DNA of 64,000 bases from Streptomyces sp. SPB162. Its GTDB lineage: Bacteria; Actinomycetota; Actinomycetes; Streptomycetales; Streptomycetaceae. The translations under genes were made by a program, and so were the position numbers. The stretch is taken from the NCBI RefSeq assembly GCF_029504575.1, contig NZ_JAQFII010000001.1:4967001-5031000 (forward strand), written 5' to 3'. Positions 1-8,543 of this stretch are shown here, piece by piece; position 1 is the first letter of the stretch, and each line of letters starts with the position of its first letter. The notes under the pieces were generated by a model, which saw only the letters and a program-made list of their open reading frames with translations, was not told where the DNA came from and did not search any database.

Positions 1-114
1 GGTCCCGACGTTGGCTATCGCGAAGCCCGCGGCCACCAGCGAGGCGGCTCCTACGGTGGCGAGGGCCGTACGCGTGACTTTCGGTCTCCGATAAGCATGA
101 GATGCACGTTCCAC
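1..114 (-). CDS. 5' end of a secreted protein (partial, runs off the left edge)
   Basis: Only the first 38 codons are present. A GTG at 114-112 is preceded on the minus strand by a perfect AGGAGG with 5 bases between, which fixes the start. The visible protein has basic N-terminal residues (RRPKVTR) followed by a hydrophobic run rich in Ala, Val and Leu (ALATVGAASLVAAGFAIA), i.e. a signal peptide or membrane anchor. The mature part lies outside the window, so the function cannot be read. The promoter carries a DasR-like palindrome with the same layout as the chitinase promoter at 62.2 kb, so a chitin or GlcNAc-related secreted protein is a reasonable inference but no more. Confidence 0.6.
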   Translation of the reverse strand, partial: MERASHAYRRPKVTRTALATVGAASLVAAGFAIANVGT

Positions 115-193
115 GACTGCCTCCTGGGGGCAAGGAGTTGGGGGGTGGTGGGGAATGCGCAAGAGGGTTGGGCGACGCGCCCTGCGTGGGTCC

Positions 194-222
194 AAGTTGG
201 TCCAGACCAATGAGGTTGTCAA
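194..222 (-). promoter_or_regulatory. Promoter with a DasR-like (dre) palindrome in the spacer
   Basis: Reading the minus strand, TTGACA (222-217) is followed after 17 bases by a weak -10, CAACTT (199-194). The spacer and -10 overlap the palindrome TTGGTCCAGACCAA (197-210 on the plus strand). The known DasR consensus is close to ACTGGTCTAGACCANT. A second related half, TTGTCAAGACCT, lies next to it, reminiscent of the 12-bp direct repeats of Streptomyces chitinase promoters. It drives the leftward partial gene that starts at 114. Confidence 0.6.
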
Positions 223-375
223 GACCTCTGGGGGTCACGGGTCGTTCATGCGACGCATCCGTGCGTTCACCGATCCTGATCCGCGACTTTCCGCACTCAT
301 TCCGCTACACATCGATAGGCTTGCGCACGCGAACCGGCTGGTGAACGGTCCTTGCGCAGGACAGGAGGGCTGCGG

Positions 376-1338
376 ATGTCGAGCGTCATAACGGTCACGG
401 CGGACGATCTCGCCGTTCCGCTCGAGCAGCATGTCGCGCGCACCTCCGCCGCGCTCGACGCCTACGGGCACCTCATCGCCCTCGCCTCGTCCGACGCGGC
501 CGACCCCGGGCGCCGCCGGCTGCACACCGTGCGCGCCGCGCTCGAGGCGGACCGGATGGCGATCGTCCCCGTCGACCTGCCGCCGCTCGCCGCCGCGCTG
601 CTCGCGGAGCAGCTGCGGCAGCTGGCCGGAACCGACCTGGGCCCCGGCGTGCTCGCGGGCGCGGCCCGACTGCTCTCGTACTACCTGTACTCGGGCGCGC
701 TGCTCGGCTCGGTCAGCAAGCTCGACCGGGTGCCCGTCACGGTCGGCAAACACCTCAAGTCCCTCGTCCCCGGACGGCACTTCGCCGTCATGGCCCACCC
801 GGAGCCGGGACTGTCCGAGGCGGGTTCCGACGCCGTCCCGCCGGGGCCGGGCTTCCTCACCCAGCTCGCGGTCGCCGGGCACGGGCTCGACGTGGGCTGG
901 GTCACCGGCACGCTCGCCCCCGCCTGGCACTCCCAGCACATCCGCGAAGTGCCGCTGCCGGACGGGTCGGCGCGCTGGTGGGGCACCGGCCGGCTGGTCG
1001 AGTTCACCGCGTACATCGCGGACATCGGCATCCTGTACCAACTGGTCACGTCGGTCCGCCGGGACACCTGCCCCTGGTGCGGGCTCGAGGTCATCGGCGA
1101 CCAGTGCCTCTTCTGCTCGACGCGGCTCGGCGGACGTCCCGAAGGGGCGCACCGCTCCGACCGCTCCGACACGTCGGACGGGCCGGGCCGCTCCGGTGGC
1201 TCCGGTGGCTCCGGTGGCTCCGGTGGCCGTTCGCAGCAGGTGACGGCGGGCGCGGGGCAGCCGTTACGCCGGCCGCCGCAGCACCAGCGCCCGCTGCCCA
1301 ACCCCGACCGCCCCCAGCTCGAACCCCATAAGCGATAG
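376..1338 (+). CDS. Hypothetical protein with C-terminal Zn-ribbon-like motif, first gene of the tad locus
   Basis: A 320-residue soluble protein. The ATG at 376 has a GGAGG 5-9 bases upstream; a farther GTG-like start at 352 would lack one. No membrane segment is visible. Near residues 236-253 there are two CxxC pairs (CPWC and CLFC) typical of a small zinc ribbon. After this comes a low-complexity tail with three to four SGG repeats and a Pro/Arg/Gln-rich end. I do not recognise a catalytic family. It ends 12 bases before the cpaB-like gene, so it is probably cotranscribed with the tad operon, and a regulatory or assembly role is possible. The function is not known to me. Confidence 0.8.
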   Translation: MSSVITVTADDLAVPLEQHVARTSAALDAYGHLIALASSDAADPGRRRLHTVRAALEADRMAIVPVDLPPLAAALLAEQLRQLAGTDLGPGVLAGAARLLSYYLYSGALLGSVSKLDRVPVTVGKHLKSLVPGRHFAVMAHPEPGLSEAGSDAVPPGPGFLTQLAVAGHGLDVGWVTGTLAPAWHSQHIREVPLPDGSARWWGTGRLVEFTAYIADIGILYQLVTSVRRDTCPWCGLEVIGDQCLFCSTRLGGRPEGAHRSDRSDTSDGPGRSGGSGGSGGSGGRSQQVTAGAGQPLRRPPQHQRPLPNPDRPQLEPHKR

Positions 1339-1350
1339 GTCTGCCTGCCG

Positions 1351-2067
1351 ATGAATTCACGTCAGCGACGCGGTGTCGTCCTCCTGGTGGTCTCCGTGGT
1401 GTGCGCGGTGGCGGCCTTCGCGGGAGTCGTCACGGTCATCGGCAACGCCCGGTCGGAGGTCGGGCCCAAGGTCACGGCGTACCAGCTGACCAAGGACGTA
1501 CCGGCGTATCAAGCGGTCACTTCCGGGCAGTTGGAGAAGGTGCGGATACCGGAGAAGTGGCTGCCCGACACTGCCGTGCGCGACCTGGCCTCCGTCCAGG
1601 GGATGGTCGCGGCGATCCCGCTGAAGCGCGGCTCCCTGCTGGAGTCCGGCATGGTCGCGGCCAGGCCGGTGCTCCAGCCGGGCCAGATGGAGATCGCCAT
1701 CATGATCGACGCGGAGACCGGCGTCGCCGGCAAGATCACCCCGGGGGCGAAGGTCAACATCTTCGCCACCTTCGCGGGGAAGAAGGACACCGACCCCGAC
1801 CTCTCGAAGATCATCGTCACCGGGGCGCGGGTCATCGACGTCGGGGAGATCAAGGCGTTCGACAAGAACCAGGACTCGCAACGGCAGGCCGCCCAAGGTG
1901 TGCCGATCACCTTCGCCCTCGACGCGGCCGACGCGCAGCGCGTCGCGTTCTCCGAATCCTTCGCCCGCCACGTCCGACTGGCGCTGATCGCCCCGGGTGA
2001 CAACCGCGCCCCGGCCGAGGGCGACCGCTCGTACACGCTGGCGGGCGACGCGGGAGCGAAGCGGTGA
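1351..2067 (+). CDS. cpaB: CpaB/RcpC-type pilus assembly protein with SAF domain
   Basis: 238 residues with one N-terminal membrane segment (about residues 8-30: VVLLVVSVVCAVAAFAGVV), placing the rest outside the membrane. The following part (about 45-110: PAYQAVTSGQLEKVRIPEKW and the block ending GSLLESGMV) has the SAF fold signature found in CpaB/RcpC, which in Tad systems helps organise the pilus at the envelope. Its length is in the usual range for actinobacterial members. The position directly before tadZ-tadA-tadB-tadC supports the call. Neighbours lie on the same strand with short gaps. Confidence 0.88.
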   Translation: MNSRQRRGVVLLVVSVVCAVAAFAGVVTVIGNARSEVGPKVTAYQLTKDVPAYQAVTSGQLEKVRIPEKWLPDTAVRDLASVQGMVAAIPLKRGSLLESGMVAARPVLQPGQMEIAIMIDAETGVAGKITPGAKVNIFATFAGKKDTDPDLSKIIVTGARVIDVGEIKAFDKNQDSQRQAAQGVPITFALDAADAQRVAFSESFARHVRLALIAPGDNRAPAEGDRSYTLAGDAGAKR

Positions 2068-2188
2068 GGGGGCGCGGGGTGCCGGGGCCAGTAGTGACGG
2101 GGCGAAGGGGCCAACGCCAGGGCGCCGTTCCGACGGTGCCGTTCCAGGCCGCCCGTACGGCGGCCGCCACCCACTGGGGAGGCCGTCC

Positions 2189-3752
2189 GTGATCGTGAGG
2201 ATCCTGTCCGGCACCGCTGATCCCGATGCCGCCCGCGCGCTGGCCGGTCTGTTGCACCAGCTGCCGGGCGCGGAGCCGGGCCCGGCGCTTGCCCGACTCC
2301 ACGCTGCTGCTCGACACCCTCGCCCGGGCGGCCGAGACGGGCATCGAGGAGCTGCCCGAAGTCGTCATCGTGCACGACGGCATCACCCCGATGCCCGCCC
2401 TGGAACTGATACGGGAGGTCGCGCTCCGCTTCCCCGCCGTCGGCGTCGTGCTGCTCACCGCCGACCCGAGCCCGGCCGTGCTCTCCGCCGCGATGGACTC
2501 CGGGGCGCGCGGCGTCATCGGGCTGCCGCTGTCGTACGACGAGCTGGGCGCCCGGGTCGAGGCGGCCGCTGCCTGGGCGAGCGGTGTCCGCCGCCACCTC
2601 GGCCCGCAGCGGGCGCTGCCCGCCGTGGCCGGCGGCACCCTCGTCGCCGTCGCCGGCGCCAAGGGCGGAGTCGGTACCACCGTGACCGCCATCCAGCTTG
2701 CGCTGGCCGCGCACGCCGCCGGACGCTCCACCGCGCTCGTCGACCTGGACCTGCAGGGTGGCGACATCGCCTCGTACCTGGACGTCCAGTTCCGCCGCTC
2801 GATGGCCGACCTCGCCGACATCGCCGACATCTCGTCACGCGTCCTGCACGACGCGATGTACCTCCACGAGTCCGGGCCCGCCCTGCTGCTCGCCCCGGGC
2901 GAGGGCGAACGGGGCGAGGACGTCACGGACCGGTCGGTGCGGCTGGTCCTGCACGCGCTGCGGCAACGGTACGAGGTGGTCGTCGTCGACTGCGGCACGC
3001 AGCTGACCACGGCGAACGCGGTGGCCGTCGAGACCGCTGACACGGCGCTGCTGGTGACCACCCCGGACGTCGTCGCCGTCCGCGCGGCCAAGCGCATGGT
3101 GCGGATGTGGGACCGGCTGCAGATCCGCAAGCCGCAGGACACCACGGCCGTCGTCAACCGCTACACGCGCTCCACCGAGATCCAGCCGTCCCTGGTCGCC
3201 CGCATCACCGGCACCAAGGTCGCGGGCTCGGTCGTGCCGGCCGCGTTCAAGGAGCTCCAGCCCGTCATCGACGCCGGACGTCTCCACGACCTCGACAACC
3301 GCTCCACCGTCAAGCAGGGCCTGTGGGCGCTGGCGGCCGAACTCGGCCTCGCCGTCGGCGGTCCGCAGCCCAAGGCGGCCAGGCGCGGCAGGCGGGGTGC
3401 TCTGCGCGACGACCGGGGCCAGGTGATCCTGGAGACCCTCGGCATGACGCCGATCATCCTCATCACCCTGATCCTGGTCTGGCAGGCGGTCCTCGCGGGC
3501 TACACGTTCACGCTCGCCGGCCACGCGGCGGACGAGGCGGCGCGGGCGGCGGCGGTGGGCCAGGACGCGGGCGTGGCGGCGCAGCGTGACCTGCCGGGCG
3601 CGTGGAACGGCACCACGACCGTCGAACGGGGCGGCGGCAAGGTCACCGTCACCGTGGCCCTCAAAGTCCCCGTCCTCTTTCCCGGCGCCATCGACTTTCC
3701 GTTGACGGTGCACGGTCATGCGTCCACGGTGGACGAGGAGGCGAAGCGATGA
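2189..3752 (+). pseudogene. tadZ: TadZ/CpaE ATPase fused to a TadE-like pseudopilin, frameshifted near the 5' end
   Basis: Translation from GTG 2189 (GGGGAGG upstream) runs 33-34 codons (MIVRILSGTADPDAARALAG...), then must change frame near 2289-2290, where CTTG replaces an expected CTG, to continue as DSTLLLDTLARAAETG. The rest is intact: a receiver-like segment, then a ParA/MinD-type ATPase with deviant Walker A GAKGGVGTT, a DLDLQGGD motif and DCGTQLT. TadZ localises Tad machinery at the membrane. Unusually, the same frame continues through a basic linker (KAARRGRRG) into a TadE-like unit: prepilin-type site RGQVILE (Glu at +5), one membrane helix and a beta-rich tail. The fusion is read directly. 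The extra T is probably a sequencing error, so the gene may be functional. Confidence 0.82.
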
Positions 3753-4228
3753 CCGGTACGCGGAGGTGGCACGAACGGCGTGAACGGGGTGAAAGGCGTC
3801 AACGGCGTGAACAGCGTGAAAAGTGCCAACGGCGTGAACGGCGTGAACGGCGTGAACGGCGTGTACGGGGCGAAAGGGGCTCCGCGTCCCTGGAGTTCCT
3901 CGGCGTGCTGCCGATCCTGCTGCTCATCGCCCTGGCCGGAATCCAGCTCGGCTTCGTCGCCTACGCCGCCAACCAGGCCGGCACCGCCGCCCGCACCGCC
4001 GCCCGCACGGCGGCGCTGCGCGCCCCGCACCCGGACGCCGCGGACGCGGGCCGCAGCGCCGTGAGCGACTGGCTGCGCGACGGCACCCACATCTCGCCCC
4101 CCTCGGAGAACGGAGACTCCGTCACGGCGACCGCCGTCATCGACATCCCGTCCGTCATCCCCGGCGTGAGCATCTTCGGTCCGGTGCGGCGCAGCGCGAC
4201 CATGCCGAAGGAATCCGTGACCCGATGA
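3749..4228 (+). CDS. tadE: TadE-like pseudopilin with Arg/Glu-repeat N terminus
   Basis: Starts at ATG 3749, overlapping the upstream TGA (ATGA), so translation is probably coupled. It encodes 159 residues. The first about 43 residues are a highly charged repeat of RRE and similar triplets, encoded by a 9-bp tandem repeat. Then comes a prepilin-type cleavage site (RGSASLEF: cleavage after Gly, Glu at +5), one hydrophobic helix (LPILLLIALAGIQLGFVAYA) and an extracellular beta-rich domain. TadE-like proteins are minor pseudopilins processed by the A24 peptidase. The long cytoplasmic charged leader is unusual for the family. The tad context is unambiguous. Confidence 0.83.
   Translation: MTGTRRWHERRERGERRQRREQREKCQRRERRERRERRVRGERGSASLEFLGVLPILLLIALAGIQLGFVAYAANQAGTAARTAARTAALRAPHPDAADAGRSAVSDWLRDGTHISPPSENGDSVTATAVIDIPSVIPGVSIFGPVRRSATMPKESVTR
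3769..3877 (+). repeat. Degenerate 9-bp tandem repeat (GGCGTGAAC) inside the tadE-like gene
   Basis: About eleven imperfect copies of GGCGTGAAC (variants GGGGTGAAA, GGCGTCAAC, AGCGTGAAA) run head to tail. The best-conserved copies are at 3829-3861. In the reading frame used they give (Arg-Arg-Glu)n, in another frame (Gly-Val-Asn)n. As the unit is a multiple of three, copy-number change would preserve the frame. Confidence 0.9.
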
Positions 4229-4241
4229 AAGACCTCACACC

Positions 4242-5579
4242 ATGAGCCTGCGCGCCCGCCTCGCCGTCACGGAAGAGGCCACCCCCCAGACCCAAGAGGG
4301 CCACATGGTGGCCGTCTACCGCACCAAGCTGCTCCAGGAGATCGACCTCGCCGAGATGTCGGCGCTCGCCACCGCCGAGCGGCGGGCCCGGCTGGAACGG
4401 GTGCTCGGGCACATCATCAGCCGCGAGGGCCCGGTCCTGTCGACGAAGGAGCGCGCGGGCATCATCCGCCGCGTCGTGGACGAGGCGCTCGGTCTTGGCA
4501 TCCTGGAACCGCTCCTCGAGGACCCGACCGTCACCGAGATCATGGTCAACGGGCCGGACAAGATCTACGTCGAGCGGGGCGGCCGGGTCGAGCAGGTCGC
4601 CGCCCGCTTCTCGTCCGCCGAGCAGCTGCTGCAGACCATCGAACGCATCGTCTCGACCGTCAACCGCCGCGTCGACGAGTCCAACCCGATGGTCGACGCG
4701 CGGCTGCCGAGCGGGGAGCGCGTCAACGTCATCATCCCGCCGCTCTCCCTGAGCGGCCCGACGCTCACCATCCGGCGCTTCCCGCGCGCCTACACCCTTC
4801 GGGAACTGATAGCCCTCGGGACCCTCGACGAGCACATGTTGATGCTGCTCTCGTCGCTGGTCCGCGCGAAGTGCAACATCATCGTCAGCGGGGGCACCGG
4901 GTCCGGGAAGACGACGCTGCTCAACGCGCTGTCCGGGCTGATTCCGGACGGCGAGCGCATCATCACCGTCGAGGACGCCGCCGAACTGCAGCTGCAGCAG
5001 GACCACGTCATCCGGCTGGAGACCCGCCCGCCGAACGTCGAGGGCGAGGGCCGCATCACCATCCGGGACCTCGTCCGCAACTCGCTGCGCATGCGCCCCG
5101 ACCGCATCATCGTCGGTGAGGTCCGCGGCGGCGAGACCCTCGACATGCTCCAGGCGATGTCCACCGGACACGACGGCTCGCTCGCCACCGTCCACGCCAA
5201 CTCGGCCGAGGACGCGGTGCTGCGCCTGCAGACGCTGGCCTCGATGAGCGAGGTCAAGATCCCCTTCGAGGCGCTGCGCGACCAGATCAACAGCGCCGTG
5301 GACGTCCTCGTGCAGCTCACCCGGCACGTCGACGGCACCCGCCGCATCGTTGAGATCGCCATGCTCTCCTCCCGCGGCCGCGACGTCTTTTGCCTCACCA
5401 GCGCGACCCGCTTCCGCGCCGAGCCGCTCGGCGCCGACCGCATCGTCCGCGGCTGGTACGAGCACCACCCGCTGCCGCGCGAGCTCGCGGAGCGCCTGTA
5501 CCTGGCCGGTGAACACGTCCCGGCCGCCTTCGGCGTCGGCGCCAGCGAGCTGGAACTCGACATCAGGGAGGCCAAGTGA
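4242..5579 (+). CDS. tadA: TadA/CpaF secretion ATPase
   Basis: 445 residues, full length for CpaF/TadA. It powers assembly of the Tad pilus as a cytoplasmic hexameric ATPase of the GspE/VirB11 superfamily. Visible motifs: N-terminal helical domain, the NxD region GILEPLLEDPTVTEIMVNGP, Walker A GGTGSGKTT (about residue 220), the Asp box with ITVEDAAELQL, Walker B-like RPDRIIVGEVRGGE and the His box GHDGSLATVHAN. ATG 4242 lies 14 bases after the tadE-like stop. The stop overlaps the GTG of tadB (GTGA), so the operon is tightly coupled. The frame is intact. Confidence 0.96.
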   Translation: MSLRARLAVTEEATPQTQEGHMVAVYRTKLLQEIDLAEMSALATAERRARLERVLGHIISREGPVLSTKERAGIIRRVVDEALGLGILEPLLEDPTVTEIMVNGPDKIYVERGGRVEQVAARFSSAEQLLQTIERIVSTVNRRVDESNPMVDARLPSGERVNVIIPPLSLSGPTLTIRRFPRAYTLRELIALGTLDEHMLMLLSSLVRAKCNIIVSGGTGSGKTTLLNALSGLIPDGERIITVEDAAELQLQQDHVIRLETRPPNVEGEGRITIRDLVRNSLRMRPDRIIVGEVRGGETLDMLQAMSTGHDGSLATVHANSAEDAVLRLQTLASMSEVKIPFEALRDQINSAVDVLVQLTRHVDGTRRIVEIAMLSSRGRDVFCLTSATRFRAEPLGADRIVRGWYEHHPLPRELAERLYLAGEHVPAAFGVGASELELDIREAK

Positions 5580-6513
5580 GCGACCAGCTCCCGCTGATCG
5601 TCATCGGCGCCACCCTGCTCGCCCTGACGCTGGGCGTCTGGGGCCTGCACGCCTGGGCCGGCGGCCGAGCGGAACGGGCGGCCCTCGTCGAGCGCCTCGC
5701 GGGCGAGCCGGGCGACACCGGCCGTCACGTTCCCTTCGCCGCCCTCGACCGCCGGGTGCGCGCGACCGGCTGGGGCCGGCGCCTCGCCGGGGCCGCCTCG
5801 CCGCCACCGGCACCGACCTCACCCCCGGCCAGTTCACGGCGGCGGCCATCGGCGTGGTCGGCGGCGCCTGGATCGTCGCCGACGTCATCCTCGCCCCGTT
5901 CTTCGGGCCGATCGCCGCGATCCTCGCCTTCTGGTCCGCGTACTCCTTCCTGGAGTGGCGCCGCCGGGTGCGCACCGAACGCTTCATCGCCCAACTCCCC
6001 GAACTCGCCCGCGTCCTGGCCAACGCCACCCAGGCCGGCCTCGCGCTGCGCACGGCGGTCGGCATGGCGGCGGACGAGCTGGAGGCCCCGGCGGGCGAAG
6101 AGCTCAAGAAGGTCGCCGACGCGATGGCGATGGGCCACTCCGTCGAGGACTCCCTGGCCGAGCTGCAGGAACGCCTCCCCAGCCGCGAACTCATCGTCCT
6201 GGTCTCCACCCTCGTCCTGTCGAGCCGCGCGGGCGGCTCCGTCGTCGAGTCGCTCCGCAACCTGACGGTCACGCTGGAGGAGCGCAAGGAGACGAGGAGG
6301 GAGATCCGCACCCAGATGTCCCAGGTAACGGTCACGGCGTACGCCGTCCCCGTCATCGGCATCGGCTCGTTGTTCCTGCTGAACCAGATCATGCCGGGGT
6401 CGCTGAGCGCGATGACGGGCTCGAACGTCGGGCGCATCTGCGTGCTGGTTTCGCTGAGCCTGTATGGGGTGGGTTTCTGGATGATCCGCCGGATGTCGAG
6501 GATCGACGTATGA
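5576..6513 (+). pseudogene. tadB: TadB inner-membrane platform protein, frameshifted
   Basis: Starts at GTG 5576 overlapping the tadA stop. The N-terminal part (MSDQLPLIVIGATLLALTLG, one membrane helix, to about residue 70 at GWGRRLAG) is in one frame. From about 5788-5799 the sequence continues in another frame as LAATGTDLTPGQFTAAAIGV, which needs one missing C. The C-terminal part is a normal TadB/GspF domain: hydrophobic helices, LPELARVLANATQAGLALRTAV, the conserved RAGGSVVESL block and terminal membrane segments. TadB pairs with TadC as the membrane platform under the TadA ATPase. A single-base deletion in a GC run fits a sequencing error, so the gene may be intact in the cell. Confidence 0.85.
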
Positions 6514-6529
6514 GGGGCGGGTGGCATTG

Positions 6530-7430
6530 ATGCTGATGATCGGCTTGGCCCTGGCCGCCGTGGTGGCACTGTGCGCGGTAGGCGTCGTCCACGCGGTCGC
6601 CCTCCTGCGCGCCGACGCCAAACTCCCCGACGACCTGATGCTCGCCCTGGAAGTAGGCAGCACCCGAACCACCCGCACCGGAAACGCCGTCGACCAACTC
6701 GGCATGCGCTGGTCCCCCATGGTCATGCGCTGGATGGGCCCCACCCGCGTCGCCAAAATGCGCATGAAGATCGACCACGCGGGCCACCCCCCACGGGTTG
6801 ACGGTGGAGCGGTACGCGGCGCGGAGGGCGGTCTATGGGGCGCTGGGGGGGTTGGCGGCGTTCGCGCTCCTCACCAGCGGCCACTGGTTCCTGGCGCTGA
6901 TCCTCGTCGGATACGCATGGGGTTGGGCCGACCTGGGCCTATGGCTCGCCGTCCGCAAACGCCGCGACGACATCGAGCGGACCCTCCCCGACTTCCTGGA
7001 CGTACTGGCGGTGGTGGTGAGCGCCGGGTTGGGCTTCCGTCAGGCCTTGGAGCGCGTCAACACGGTGTACAAGGGCCCTTGGTCGGACGAGATCCGCATC
7101 GCGCTGCGGCAGATAGATGTGGGGGTGAGCCGTCGCGATGCTTTCGACCAGCTCCGCAAGCGCAACAAGAGCGATCAGGTCAGCCAGTTCGTGAGCACGC
7201 TGCAACAGGGCGAGGAGCTGGGCGCGCCCATCGCGAGGACGCTGCTGCAGATCGCCCAGGACATGCGCCGGACCGAGGCGCAGAACGCACGACGCCGCGC
7301 GGCGCGGACGGTGCCGAGGGCGACCGGGGTCATCACCATGCTGTTGGTGCCTGCGACGATGATCCTGCTGATCACGGGCACGGTCATGGGCTCTCAGATC
7401 AACTTCGGCAATCTCCTGGGAAATGGGTGA
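6530..7430 (+). pseudogene. tadC: TadC inner-membrane platform protein, frameshifted
   Basis: Begins at ATG 6530 (GGGGCGG upstream; GTG 6521 is an alternative) 16 bases after tadB. The first about 86 residues (MLMIGLALAAVVALCAVG, then a linker ending RMKIDHAGHP) end in a run of six Cs at 6787-6792. With five Cs the frame joins directly to HGLTVERYAARRAVYGALGG and continues as a type II secretion F-domain with helices (ALILVGYAWGWADLGLWLAV), LPDFLDVLAVVVSAGLGFRQ and a final pair of membrane segments, stopping at 7430. Homopolymer length makes a sequencing error the likely cause. Role: partner of TadB. Confidence 0.85.
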
Positions 7431-7708
7431 TTCCGCACATGGGTCATGTACGGAACCGCCATATTGGATGCGCCAGTTGGCGCACAAAGGGATGCGGTTG
7501 CACGGGTTTCGGGTGTACCTTTGCAGACGCAACCATATTTGCACCTGCAATCAAGAGCGGATCGCTACGGACCGGACCGGTGAGAGGCGGTGCGCCGTGA
7601 ACTGTGACGTCGGGGCCGACGGTCGTAGCGAGCGTGGGAACGAGAGACCGGCCGTCGCATTGGGCGTGGTTGGCGTTCATCAGGTGACAAAGGATGGGGC
7701 GATCAGAC
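7431..7708. other. Gap between tadC and flp with hairpins and TTGCA palindromes
   Basis: No gene seen. Just after the tadC stop is an imperfect hairpin (TTCCGCACAT ... ATGTACGGAA, 7431-7455), then a perfect 7-bp hairpin TGCGCCA-GT-TGGCGCA (7469-7484). The stretch 7431-7560 is visibly richer in A and T than the genes around it, as expected of a promoter region that would let flp be expressed separately from, and more strongly than, the assembly genes. Confidence 0.5.
7521..7550. promoter_or_regulatory. Pair of TTGC-type inverted repeats upstream of flp
   Basis: Two short palindromes 18 bases apart centre to centre: TTGCAGACGCAA (7521-7532) and TTGCACCTGCAA (7539-7550). They sit about 160 bases before the pilin start. 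The pairing and near two-turn spacing suggest a dimeric regulator site. No known binding protein was identified. Confidence 0.35.
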
Positions 7709-7927
7709 ATGAGCACTTGGGCAGTGAAGCGGCTCGTGGTCACGCAGATCTGGATGCGCGAGAAGTTGAGCAGCGACCGGGGGCAGACGTCCTTCGAGTA
7801 CCTGGGGATCGCCGTCGTGATCGCGGTGATCATCGGAGTGCTCGCGGGAACGACGGACATCGGCACGAAGGTCAAGAACGGCATCACTGGCATGATCGAC
7901 AAGGTCATCGCGGGCGACGGAAAGTAG
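7709..7927 (+). CDS. flp: Flp-type major prepilin
   Basis: A 72-residue protein with the hallmark of Flp prepilins: a short leader ending DRG, cleavage expected after Gly25, then QTSFEYLG with Glu at +5 and Tyr at +6, and a single hydrophobic helix (IAVVIAVIIGVLAG) ending in a short charged tail. ATG 7709 is chosen because the leader length then suits the family; an in-frame ATG at 7694 has no room for a ribosome site. It would be processed by the A24 peptidase at 11.1 kb and polymerised by TadA/B/C. The size is at the upper end of typical Flp pilins. Confidence 0.85.
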   Translation: MSTWAVKRLVVTQIWMREKLSSDRGQTSFEYLGIAVVIAVIIGVLAGTTDIGTKVKNGITGMIDKVIAGDGK

Positions 7928-7962
7928 CGCTAGCGCGCAGCGACGATGGACAAACGATCGGC

Positions 7963-8511
7963 TTGTACATCGTGGCGGTGGCGGCGCTGTTCTTCCTCGC
8001 GTTCGCGTTCTTCGCTGTGGGCCAGGCGTCTGTTGTCCGGAACAGCGCCCAGACGGCGGCTGACGCCTCCGCGTTGGCAGCTGCCCGTAGCGCCCGCGAC
8101 GACGTCAAAGACGCGTTCAACAAAGCGCTACGCGAGGGCGACTTGCCCCGACTCGGCGATCTCCTCGCGGGGGCCGGCATGCAGGGTGCCGGTGCCTGCG
8201 AGGCCGCGGAGACCATGGCGGTGGCCAATCACGCCGATCGTCAGACATGCGAACGAGTAGACGGACCTCCTGGTTATGCCGTCGGCGTTCGTACCCAAGG
8301 AACCGTAGGTAAGTCCGTCATCGAGGGCACGGAGGACAAGCACGCGGTGGCACATGCCACGGCTGTCGTTGACCCCCGTTGCACCGTGGGCCCCAAAAAC
8401 GGCAAGGCGATCACGTTCACCTGTAACGATGCTGATGTGATCGTAGATCCGACGGCAAGCGATTTCCGGTTGGACCTTTCGCTGTTCTACTCAGTCCACC
8501 TGAGCACGTAA
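7963..8511 (+). CDS. TadE/TadG-like membrane protein, start uncertain
   Basis: The reading frame ends at 8511. The family-like N terminus (SDDGQTIGLYIVAVAALFFLAF) begins inside it, followed by one membrane helix, VGQASVVRNSAQTAADASALAAAR (the pattern of Flp-assembly TadE/G-like proteins) and an extracellular part with two Cys. No ATG, GTG or TTG precedes the DDGQT segment in frame after the flp stop at 7927. The first usable codons are TTG 7963 and GTG 7972, which fall inside the conserved part. Either the true start codon is damaged by a sequencing error near 7928-7945 or initiation is unusual. TTG 7963 is given as a placeholder. Confidence 0.65.
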   Translation: MYIVAVAALFFLAFAFFAVGQASVVRNSAQTAADASALAAARSARDDVKDAFNKALREGDLPRLGDLLAGAGMQGAGACEAAETMAVANHADRQTCERVDGPPGYAVGVRTQGTVGKSVIEGTEDKHAVAHATAVVDPRCTVGPKNGKAITFTCNDADVIVDPTASDFRLDLSLFYSVHLST

Positions 8512-8543
8512 CGGCCGGTCGAGCAACGAAGGAACGGGGAGTT

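Noticed and set aside
2189..6800. Programmed ribosomal frameshifting in tadZ, tadB and tadC
   Set aside because: No slippery heptamer and no consistent direction. The same kind of indel occurs in unrelated genes across the window, which favours sequencing error.
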